Source: Paenibacillus jilunlii
GTDB taxonomy: Bacteria > Bacillota > Bacilli > Paenibacillales > Paenibacillaceae
Length of the DNA stretch: 64,000 bases
Assembly: GCF_900102965.1 (NCBI RefSeq)
Contig: NZ_FNGM01000022.1
Coordinates: forward strand, 37,377-101,376
Direction of reading: 5' to 3'
Shown here: one piece after another, positions 53,102-60,943 of the stretch
Position numbering within the stretch: the stretch's first letter is position 1
Layout: the number at the start of each line of letters is the position of its first letter
The notes under the pieces: generated by a model
What the model was told of the DNA's origin: nothing
The model's input: only the letters and a program-made list of their open reading frames with translations
Databases searched by the model: none
Position numbers and translations under genes: made by a program

Positions 53102-55519
53102 ATGAAAATGAAGCCCTATGAGCATCCGGCGGCGCTGTATCCTTACCGGGAATGGAGTCTTGATGAAGACGCCTATCAGGAGGAGTATAACCAGAGGAGC
53201 GAGAGCGTGTTCTCGCTGGGCAATGGATATATCGGCATGCGCGGTAATTTCGAGGAAGGTTATCACGGTCTTGCGGGAACCTCGGTTGCCGGGAATTATC
53301 TGAATGGCTTTTTTGATTCTGAGCCGATTGTGTATCCCGAAGGGGCTTACGGGTATCCCGGCCGCAATCAGGCGATGCTGAATGTGACGGATGCGCGGAT
53401 CATTGAACTGAGTGTAGAGGGCCATGCCTTCCATCTGAACAGTGGTACGGTACACCGCTACGAGCGCAGGCTCGATATGAAAAGCGGCATACTCCACCGT
53501 GAAGTGGAATGGGAATCGCCTGCGGGCCACCGGGTGCTGCTGCAAATCCGGCGGATGGTTGCCTTGCAGCATAAGCATCTTGCCGCCATTGAATACCGGG
53601 TAACGGCGCTGAATTTCGACGGCACGTTGAAGTTTGATTCCGCTATGGATGGGGAGATCGTCCGGCCGGAGGCGAGCGATGATCCCCGGTTGGGGGCGGG
53701 CAGTACGGAGCCCAGCCTGCTGCTGGAAGACACAGGGGATGAGGGTGCCGGCGGCTTCCTGTGGATGAAGCAGCGGACGCGCCATACCCGGTTCGCGCTG
53801 GTGACGGCGATGGGTCATGAACTACAGGCGGAGATGGGCCGCGAGATGGGACGCCAGCTGGCCGGGCAGCGGATTTCGGTGTGTTATGCCGCTGCCATCC
53901 GCAGCGGGGAGAGCGTCACGCTGAGCAAATATATCACGTACCATACCTCCAAGGATTATGGCGAGGGGGAACTTCTTAGCCGGAGCGCCTTTGTGCTGGA
54001 CATGGCGGGGAAATGCGGTTTTGCCGGGCTGGCCGCTGAACAGCAGGCCTACCTGGATACTTTCTGGAGTCATACGGATGTAGAGATTACAGGTGACCCG
54101 GCGCTGCAGCAGGGAATCCGCTTCAATGCTTTCCAGCTGCTGCAGTCTGCCGGCCGTGACGGGGTAACGAATATCGGTGCCAAAGGCCTGACCGGTGAAG
54201 GGTATGAGGGCCATTATTTCTGGGATACCGAAATGTATATGCTGCCGTTCTTTACCTACACTCAGCCTGCCGTCAGCCGGGCGCTGCTGGAGTTCCGCTA
54301 TGCCACGCTCGGCAAAGCGCGGGAGCGGTCAGCGGTGATGTCGCAGAAGGGGGCGCTGTACCCGTGGCGCACCATCGATGGTGCAGAGAACTCGGCCTAT
54401 TTCCCGGCAGGCACGGCCCAGGCCCATATCAATGCCGATATTGCCTATGGCATCAAGCAGTATGTGCAGGCGACCGGGGACGTGGAGTTTCTTGCCGCCA
54501 AGGGTGCGGAAATTCTGTTCGAAACGTCGCGCTTCTGGGCGGACCTCGGCCATTACAATCCGGCGCGCGGCGGAGCCTTCTGTATTGACGCCGTAACCGG
54601 ACCCGATGAATATACGGCCATTGTGAACAATAACGCCTATACGAACCTTATGGTGCGGGATCAGCTTCTGTATGCCTATGAGACGGCAGACTGGCTCCGC
54701 CGCGAATATCCCGGTGATTATGCACGGCTGCAGCATGAGATGGGCCTAAGTGCGGAGGAGGCAGACGGCTGGCTGGAAGCTGCGGAGAAGATGTTTATCC
54801 CTTTTGACAAGGCGTTGGGCATTTATGCGCAGGATGATACGTTCCTGAGCAAGCAGAAATGGGATTTCCAGCGGACCCCGGCGGATAAATATCCGCTGCT
54901 GCTGAACTATCACCCGCTGGTCATCTACCGCCACCAGGTGCTGAAGCAGGCCGATCTGGTCATGGCCTTGTTCCTGCTCGGCGATCAATTCAGCCTGGCC
55001 GATAAAATCCGCAATTATCAGTATTATGAGCCGCTGACGACTCACGATTCTTCCCTGTCGCCGTGCATTCATAGTATTGTCTCCGCCGAAATCGGCGATT
55101 TGGCCGGAGCCTATGCTTACTTCGACCGTACGGTACGGATGGATCTGGATGATATCAACCGCAACGCCAAGGACGGGCTGCACATGGCCGCTATGGCAGG
55201 CTCATGGATGTCGATTGTGAACGGCTTCGGCGGAATGCGCCAATATAACGGACAACTGTGCTTTAGTCCCGCGCTGCCGGAGCAGTGGGAGAGCTACCGC
55301 TTCAAGATTACGTACAGCGGACAGCTGCTGGACATCTATGTCGACCGGGAGGCAGCGGTGTATACGCTGCTTGAGGGGGAAGGTCTTGAGATCCGGCACA
55401 AGGAGCAGACGCTGCGCCTGTCTCCGCAGGAGCCGGTGCGGGTTGCGCTGGCAAAGCGGCTGGAAGCGGTGATCTTCGATCTGGACGGTGTGATCACCGA
55501 CACGGCCGAATATCACTAA
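53102..55519 (+). CDS. GH65 disaccharide phosphorylase, fused to a truncated beta-phosphoglucomutase start
   Basis: 805 residues to TAA 55517-55519. The N-terminal beta-sandwich contains FSLGNGYIGMRGNFEEGY. The (alpha/alpha)6 barrel has GAKGLTGEGYEGHYFWDTEM, the general acid Glu 503 in TGPDEYTAIVNNNAYTN, and the phosphate-site region near LKQADLVMA. The last residues are already beta-phosphoglucomutase: VIFDLDGVITDTAEYH with catalytic Asp 793 and 795. The stop replaces a codon in the middle of that domain; the frame then stays open to 56110. It splits a disaccharide (kojibiose-, maltose- or nigerose-type) with phosphate to beta-glucose 1-phosphate. GAAGGAGA precedes the ATG. Confidence 0.9.
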   Translation: MKMKPYEHPAALYPYREWSLDEDAYQEEYNQRSESVFSLGNGYIGMRGNFEEGYHGLAGTSVAGNYLNGFFDSEPIVYPEGAYGYPGRNQAMLNVTDARIIELSVEGHAFHLNSGTVHRYERRLDMKSGILHREVEWESPAGHRVLLQIRRMVALQHKHLAAIEYRVTALNFDGTLKFDSAMDGEIVRPEASDDPRLGAGSTEPSLLLEDTGDEGAGGFLWMKQRTRHTRFALVTAMGHELQAEMGREMGRQLAGQRISVCYAAAIRSGESVTLSKYITYHTSKDYGEGELLSRSAFVLDMAGKCGFAGLAAEQQAYLDTFWSHTDVEITGDPALQQGIRFNAFQLLQSAGRDGVTNIGAKGLTGEGYEGHYFWDTEMYMLPFFTYTQPAVSRALLEFRYATLGKARERSAVMSQKGALYPWRTIDGAENSAYFPAGTAQAHINADIAYGIKQYVQATGDVEFLAAKGAEILFETSRFWADLGHYNPARGGAFCIDAVTGPDEYTAIVNNNAYTNLMVRDQLLYAYETADWLRREYPGDYARLQHEMGLSAEEADGWLEAAEKMFIPFDKALGIYAQDDTFLSKQKWDFQRTPADKYPLLLNYHPLVIYRHQVLKQADLVMALFLLGDQFSLADKIRNYQYYEPLTTHDSSLSPCIHSIVSAEIGDLAGAYAYFDRTVRMDLDDINRNAKDGLHMAAMAGSWMSIVNGFGGMRQYNGQLCFSPALPEQWESYRFKITYSGQLLDIYVDREAAVYTLLEGEGLEIRHKEQTLRLSPQEPVRVALAKRLEAVIFDLDGVITDTAEYH

Positions 55520-56110
55520 CTGGCCTGGCAGGCGCTGGCCGATGAGCTGGGCGTGCCCTTCAGCCGGGAGAAGAATGAACGGCTGAAAGGCGTCAGCCGC
55601 ATGGAGTCGCTGGACATCGTGCTGGAGGACAGCGGCCTCGGTCTCCCGGAAGCCGCGAAGCTGCGGCTGGCGGAGCAAAAGAACGATCATTACAGGGAAA
55701 TGATCGGGCGCATCACCCCGGCCGACCTGCTGCCGGGGATCCCGGAGCTGCTGGATTCCCTGCGGGAGCGGGGAATCCAGGTGGGGCTGGCCTCGGCGAG
55801 CCTGAACGCTCCGGTTATTCTGGAGCGTCTCGGCGCAGCCCGTTGGTTCCAGGCGATCGCCGATCCGGCCAGTCTCCGGAGGGGCAAGCCCGACCCGGAG
55901 ATTTTCCTGCAGGCGGCGGAGCTGCTTGGGGTCACGCCGGGCAACTGCATCGGCGTGGAGGACGCGGCGGCGGGCATCGCCGCGATTAAGGCCGCGGGCA
56001 TGAAGGCCGTAGGCATCGGAAGCCCGGCGCAGCTGGGCGATGCCGATCTGCTGCTGCCCCGGACCGCGGAGCTGAGCGTTGAGCAGCTGCTGGAGCTGAT
56101 TAAGCCATAA
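55520..56110 (+). pseudogene. pgmB: Beta-phosphoglucomutase C-terminal part, separated by an in-frame TAA
   Basis: 196 codons in the same frame as the GH65 gene continue the HAD enzyme immediately after the TAA: LAWQALADELGVPFSREKNE, GLASASLNAPVILE, the Lys in RRGKPDPEIF and CIGVEDAAAGIAAIKAAGM. The catalytic Asp pair lies before the stop, so translation from the internal GTG 55553 would give an inactive protein. Either the fusion recently lost its second half or the stop is read through. The intact product would turn beta-glucose 1-phosphate into glucose 6-phosphate, the next step of the pathway. Confidence 0.85.
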
Positions 56111-56112
56111 AC

Positions 56113-56475
56113 GGGAACACCCCGCTACCCTTCATTGCTGGGAGAGAAACGGGGAACACCCCGCTACCCTCTATTTCTGGAGGAGAGGCGGGAACACCCC
56201 GCTACCCTCTATTTCTGGAGGAGAGGCGGGAACACCCCGCTACCCTCTATTTCTGGAGGAGAAGCGGGAACACCCCCGCTACCCTCCATTGCTGGAGGAG
56301 AAGCGGGAACACCCCCGCTACCCTCTATTGCTGGAGGAGAGGCGGGAACACCCCGCTACCCTCCATTGCTGGAGGAGAGGCGGGAACACCCCGCTACCCT
56401 CCATTGCTGGAGGAGAAGCGGGAACACCCCGCTACCCTCCATTTCTGGAGGAGAAGCGGGGTGTTTGCATTTAGA
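56113..56475. repeat. Nine-copy 38-39-bp hairpin array after the phosphorylase locus
   Basis: Units begin at 56113, 56152, 56190, 56228, 56266, 56305, 56344, 56382 and 56420, with a partial tenth at 56458. Each has AGCGGG-AACA-CCCCGCT, a short hairpin, and a segment CCTCC..TTTCTGGAGG that forms a second one. The end reads as a full terminator-like stem (CACCCCGCT ... AGCGGGGTG then TTTGC). The frames through it are not genes. Confidence 0.9.
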
Positions 56476-56725
56476 ACTACGGTCTGGAATTAGGGTGGAG
56501 CTGCGGCTGGATTTACGGTCAGGGGATTATGGCCGAGCCTGGCCCAGTCTGGGCGAGTCCTAACCGAGTTCTGGATATTCACTGCGACCACCCGTTATAG
56601 TAAAGGCTATACAAGTTAAACTTAAATAAGTGGGAATGCAAGCAAGCAGGCAGGCAAGCAGGTGAATCCTTATGCGGATGCCGGTGCCGATACGAATCTC
56701 TTTCAAATTAGGCTAGCACTCGCAT

Positions 56726-56912
56726 TCTATTGCATTTTGTGCAGCAGATGATCCATAAATCGGTCGAAAAGCTCCATCTATTGCATTCTGTACATTAGAA
56801 TCCCCCGGAAAAGCTGTTTTTGACTCAAAGTCGGGAAATCTGTTGCATGAAATACAGCAGAATGCGATTCGTAGCCGGAACACTGAGCGTTCTATTGCAC
56901 AAAGTGCAGTCA
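56726..56912. repeat. Four phased palindromic motifs, left of the dinB-like gene
   Basis: Motifs of 22-23 bp begin at 56726, 56777, 56839 and 56891. Arms resemble TCTATTGCA and TGCAGCAGA. The first two have a T-rich centre (TTTTG, TTCTG) and the last two an A-rich one (GAAAT, CAAAG), so the order is forward, forward, reverse, reverse. Spacings are 51, 62 and 52 bp. The 56.48-56.72 kb stretch shows nothing clear. Confidence 0.8.
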
Positions 56913-56962
56913 TGCAAAAAATTCACTTTTGTTATCCAAATTGAAGACTACGGATTTCAAGT

Positions 56963-57421
56963 TCAAACTATATAGTCCGGGGAGATCTGCCCCAAATGAT
57001 GCTTCATGTGCTCCAGGTAATCTTCGATCAGCCATTGCAGGGTGACGGTTTCACCGCTCTCTTTCAGGAATACAAGCCGGAGCTGGTCTGAACTGAGGCC
57101 GGAAATGACCCGCAGGATGGCCTGGTTAAGGCTGACCCAGAGAGCTATTACTTCCTCTTGGGTGGCGCGGCCGTACTGCTGGGCGGTCATCCACTCGTCT
57201 TGATCGTAAAGGGCAAGAGACAGCGGCTGCGGCTCGTATTGTACTTTGATGAAGCGCGACATATTGTTGATAGCGGAGTCGCACAGATGTCCAAGCAGCT
57301 GGAGCTTGGACCATTTGCCTCCCGGACGCGGGGCTGCCGCTTCTTCAGGAGAAATAGAGATGAACGCCGCAGGAACCTCCTTCAAGAGTGATTGTAGGCC
57401 CGAAATTGTAGTCTGGATCAT
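56963..57421 (-). CDS. DinB-family four-helix protein
   Basis: 152 residues. GKWSKLQLLGHLCDSAINN and the late LEHMKHHLGQI provide the His residues of the DinB/YfiT metal site. This fold includes thiol-S-transferases such as bacillithiol transferases; specificity is unknown. The gene is flanked on both sides by phased palindrome elements about 50 and 100 bp away. Confidence 0.85.
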   Translation of the reverse strand: MIQTTISGLQSLLKEVPAAFISISPEEAAAPRPGGKWSKLQLLGHLCDSAINNMSRFIKVQYEPQPLSLALYDQDEWMTAQQYGRATQEEVIALWVSLNQAILRVISGLSSDQLRLVFLKESGETVTLQWLIEDYLEHMKHHLGQISPDYIV

Positions 57422-57518
57422 TCGCTTTCACTGCCTTTCGATTGTATTTAGAAATGCCGGAACCCTGAACGCCCGGAAAATGGGGGGCGATATTACATGA
57501 TGACAATTGCGTCAGGGG

Positions 57519-57703
57519 TAGTTGTATTTCGTACAACTACAATGCAGGATTTCTTCTTAGTTACTAGTTTAATTGTATTCTGTACAGTTATTATCTTTGA
57601 AGAAGCCGATTTGGAGGGGAAAGCTGATCTTTAATTGTACGAAATACACTTATTGCTCATTTTGGAGCTCATTTGTTCCGAATAATTGTAGAAAGCGCAG
57701 TTA
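57519..57703. repeat. Four phased palindromic motifs, right of the dinB-like gene
   Basis: Motifs of 21 bp begin at 57519, 57570, 57632 and 57683. The first has perfect arms TAGTTGTA and TACAACTA around TTTCG. Forward motifs 1 and 2 have centres TTTCG and TTCTG; motifs 3 and 4 are inverted (CGAAA, GAAAG). Spacings are 51, 62 and 51 bp, the same as in the element left of the gene although the sequences differ. Confidence 0.82.
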
Positions 57704-57778
57704 GCACAGAGATACCTCTCAATTTGGCTGGGTCCAAGAGCAACTGCAAGGAAAGGGAAAGGAGTAGGCGGAGTGGAG

Positions 57779-57945
57779 GAACCGCCTGTCTGCGGTTGCC
57801 GCACGCAGAACCGCCCGTCTGCGTTGCCACGCAGAACCGCCCGTCTGCGTGCCACGCAGAACCGCCTGTCTGCGTTGCCGCGCAGAACCGCCTGTCTCCG
57901 TTGCCGCGCGCAGAACCGCCCGTCTGCGTTGCCGCGCAGATCCGC
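57779..57945. repeat. Seven-copy tandem array of about 26 bp
   Basis: Units with GAACCGCC begin at 57779, 57808, 57834, 57859, 57885 and 57913, and a variant at 57939. Most contain CGCAGA-ACCGCCYG-TCTGCG, a 6-bp hairpin. The array lies just past the end of the minus-strand LacI gene and is GC-rich. Confidence 0.85.
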
Positions 57946-58002
57946 CATACGCGCAGCACCACGCATTGACCGTACCGCCGGTCCCCCCCCGCTCTCCGCG
58001 TG

Positions 58003-58980
58003 TTAGGTCGTAGAGCCTTCTTGCAGCTTCACCGGCAGAATATTGGCAGGGGAGACGCTGGCCCCTTCCACCTGCTTCAGAATCAGCTCTACCGCCAGCC
58101 GGCCCATCTCTTCCACCGGCTGCCGGATTGTGGTGATGGACGGATGACTCAGGCTGCACAGTGCGGTGCCGTCATAGCCGACAATCCGCACATCCGCCGG
58201 CACGCGCCGCCCGCTCTCGCGGCAGGCCTTCAGCGCATAGGCGGCGATCAGATCGCTGCCGGCGAAGATGCCGTCAATCCCGGGATGTTCCCGGAACAGC
58301 TGCTCCAGCAGCCGTTCATACGCCAGAACATCGAAGCTGTTATTGTCCGTATGCAGGGAGGTCTGCCATATACCCGCCCTACGGGCGGTATCGGCAAAAC
58401 CCTCATATCTGAGATGGGACAAGAGATTCAGCTCCGGGTGGCCGCCGATATGGGCGAGCTTCCGGCAGCCTTTTTCAATTAATAATGTGGTCGCCAATTG
58501 TCCCCCGGCATAGTTGTCCGAACAGACATAAGGAATAGCCGGGGAGATTTGCCGGTCAAAGGTGACCAGGGGCAGGTTCATCTGCCGGTAGGCTTCGACC
58601 TCCAGCGTATGACTGCCCATAATGATGCCGTCGACCCGGCTTGAACGCAGCATATCGATATATTCCAGCTCTTTGATTTTGTCCTGTTGCGAGTTGCAGA
58701 GCAGCAGCTTGTACCCGTTCAGGTAGGCGTGCTCCTCAATATGGCTGGTTAATTCACTGAAAAAAGGAAGCGAGATTAGGGGGATGATCAGTCCAATGAT
58801 ATTAGACCTGGAACGGCTCAGTGAACGGGCCAATTCATTGGGCCTGTAGTTCAGCTCTTCCATCGCGGTATAGACCCTTTGCTTCAGCGCTTCGCTTAAA
58901 TAACCCCTGTTGTTCAGCACTCTGGATACCGTTGTGGCCGAAACGCCGGCTTTGAGTGCTACGTCTTTTATGGTAGGCAT
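58003..58980 (-). CDS. LacI-family transcriptional repressor
   Basis: About 325 residues from ATG 58980 with CAGGAGA 8 bases upstream; the longer upstream frame is not needed. The DNA-binding domain is TIKDVALKAGVSATTVSRVL with hinge LARSLSRSRSNIIGLIIPLI. The sensor domain includes DGIIMGSHTLE and RIVGYDGTALCSLSHPSITT. It is convergent with the dinB-side repeats and lies downstream of the secreted glycosidase gene on the same strand. It may control that gene or a distant sugar operon; no operator was identified. Confidence 0.9.
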   Translation of the reverse strand: MPTIKDVALKAGVSATTVSRVLNNRGYLSEALKQRVYTAMEELNYRPNELARSLSRSRSNIIGLIIPLISLPFFSELTSHIEEHAYLNGYKLLLCNSQQDKIKELEYIDMLRSSRVDGIIMGSHTLEVEAYRQMNLPLVTFDRQISPAIPYVCSDNYAGGQLATTLLIEKGCRKLAHIGGHPELNLLSHLRYEGFADTARRAGIWQTSLHTDNNSFDVLAYERLLEQLFREHPGIDGIFAGSDLIAAYALKACRESGRRVPADVRIVGYDGTALCSLSHPSITTIRQPVEEMGRLAVELILKQVEGASVSPANILPVKLQEGSTT

Positions 58981-59304
58981 CGTAAAGGTCTCCTGTCTAA
59001 GCGGTTCCTGCAAATTTATTCTATCCGGTCTGACCTGAGCTGTCCACAGAACCGGGTTTTGCCCTTCTATTTCCCGCTGAAACGATTCAAGGTCATGGCT
59101 AAGCCACAGCGAAACCTCAGTGTTATGAGGCAGAGCGATAAATGGGCAGACGGGCAGAATTTCGATGTATCTGAAACTATTAAGCGGCGTTTTCGCTTCG
59201 TTGCTTCGCGATGGCAAGTGCAGAGTTTGGTCACCAAAAAACTTCTCCAGTAAAAAAGAGCAGCGAGGCAGCAATCCTCCTGCTCCATTTTGCACCCATT
59301 ACAA

Positions 59305-60618
59305 TTACTTCGTATAAGCCAAAAACATATAGGTCTCCCCTACGGCCAAGCCGTTGATGGTATATGAGGTTTTCCCGGAGATCGCTATCGTCTGTCTTAC
59401 CCCGTCCCAACCGATCACTTCCAGCTTATAAGTCCCGTTAGGCAAGCCGTTGATGGTATATGATGTGCCGGGATGATTGGTCCAGTAATCCAGGTTCTGC
59501 CATACCCACAGCTTCTTGCTGCTTCCGTTCAGCACATACTCGCCGGTTTTCTTAGGATCAAGAGAAGCAAACGACATTCCTTTGGTTTTTTCAATGACGT
59601 TTTCCAGCGTTTTTCCCCGAGTCACTGGTACCCAAGAATCCGGGCTCGAACTCAAACCGTAATAAGTATCAGTGGTTGCCGAATTGAACAGGCTCCATGG
59701 AAATGCGAATTGTGTGGCCGGGGTTTTACCGTCATTTTTCACTACCCCAAGGTTGTCCCAAATCGCCGTAAAGAAGCCTTTGGCCGCTTCTTCTTCGGTA
59801 ATCAGGCGTTTCTTGAAATTGAATTCTGTAGAGTAAAAATTGACGTCTGCCGTAATGCCGGAGGCCCGTTTGACCGAATCGAAGTTGCTCTGCGCTGAAT
59901 ATTTGTAGGTTCCCTTCATAGGGGCGTATTGGATGTCGTAATATGTATGCAGATCAATTCCGTCGAGTTTGCCGGAATTATAAAGATCGGCGATGGCCGG
60001 TCCGTAGCCTCTGAGGGTATAGTCGCTGTTCGAATTCGCCTTCGCAAATCCACCAGGATTCACTTTCAGGGACTTGTCGACTGAATGCACGCCGTCCGCT
60101 AAACCTTCAAGAGCGTTGTGATAATCCGTCTTGGAAATCAGATTTTCCACATCGGGCTCATTCAAGGCGGTATAAATGCTGACCCCCCAATCCTGTATAC
60201 CATTGGCCTGCGCCCACTTCCCATTGGGCCGGAAACGATCAGCGAACGCCTGACCGATGCTGTACCATTTGTCGTAGTTGCCGAGCAATTGTCCGTTCTT
60301 CTCATAAGAACCGTAGTATTCAAACAGGATCATCGGTGTTATTCCGTGCTGATAGGATTGGAGCATCATACTGTCCAGCCGTTCAGGTGTGGGAGCATTG
60401 TTCGCATAATAAGATTGGGGATACAGGTTGACACGGGTCATTCCAACTCCGATCGTATTCAATGTCTGAAAACAATTCGTTTGGGTTGTGCTGCCATTGG
60501 TGAAATTGCCGCCTCCCATGATCGCACCGATCTCTTGAGTGGAGGCTGATCCGAATGCGTTTTGACCAGAAAGCAAGGTAATAAGCATTGCTATGAACAG
60601 CGTAATCTTCCGTTTCAT
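59305..60618 (-). CDS. Secreted glycoside hydrolase, clan GH-A fold (GH39-like)
   Basis: About 437 residues from ATG 60618 with AGGAGAAG 7 bases upstream. A signal sequence (about 3-25) precedes a TIM barrel (about 35-340). The acid/base Glu is in YTALNEPDVENL and the likely nucleophile Glu in NFYSTEFNFKK, the clan A pattern of xylosidase-type enzymes. The C-terminal part (about 345-437) is a beta-sandwich with two copies of TSYTINGL. The exact family and substrate cannot be set by eye. It is divergent from the GGDEF-EAL sensor gene. Confidence 0.78.
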   Translation of the reverse strand: MKRKITLFIAMLITLLSGQNAFGSASTQEIGAIMGGGNFTNGSTTQTNCFQTLNTIGVGMTRVNLYPQSYYANNAPTPERLDSMMLQSYQHGITPMILFEYYGSYEKNGQLLGNYDKWYSIGQAFADRFRPNGKWAQANGIQDWGVSIYTALNEPDVENLISKTDYHNALEGLADGVHSVDKSLKVNPGGFAKANSNSDYTLRGYGPAIADLYNSGKLDGIDLHTYYDIQYAPMKGTYKYSAQSNFDSVKRASGITADVNFYSTEFNFKKRLITEEEAAKGFFTAIWDNLGVVKNDGKTPATQFAFPWSLFNSATTDTYYGLSSSPDSWVPVTRGKTLENVIEKTKGMSFASLDPKKTGEYVLNGSSKKLWVWQNLDYWTNHPGTSYTINGLPNGTYKLEVIGWDGVRQTIAISGKTSYTINGLAVGETYMFLAYTK

Positions 60619-60800
60619 TTTTTCACTTCTCCTCATTATTCATTACTTTCCTCTGTCTGGATGGACAAAAGAGACAGAAATATATCCAATCACCTCTTTA
60701 GTAATAAATTGTTATTTTGTGTAAATAGTATCAAATTGAGATCGGCCAAATCAACTTTATTGATTTAGATTAATGCAAAATGCTCAATTCAGTGAAAATA

Positions 60801-60875
60801 GAGCCATAAAGAGGGAAGCGGAAGACAGTCAACGAATTAATATATTGTCGAAACTTCCCGTATATTTTATGGCTC
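60801..60875. promoter_or_regulatory. Large inverted repeat before the GGDEF-EAL gene
   Basis: Ten-base perfect arms GAGCCATAAA (60801-60810) and TTTATGGCTC (60866-60875), plus inner GGGAAG/CTTCCC, form a long stem about 70 bp before the start codon. It may be an operator, a leader hairpin or a terminator for upstream transcripts. Confidence 0.55.
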
Positions 60876-60943
60876 GTGAATAAAAGGTTTTCGCTATTAA
60901 GAGTGATAGGCAGACTTTGAGATAGATGCATGGGGGTATGCTA

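Noticed and set aside
56113..56475. CRISPR array
   Set aside because: The units are contiguous with no unique spacers, and no cas genes are near. The same applies to the other arrays.
56135..56563. 142-codon frame through the 38-39-bp array
   Set aside because: Low-complexity translation of a DNA repeat with mixed unit length; no ribosome site.
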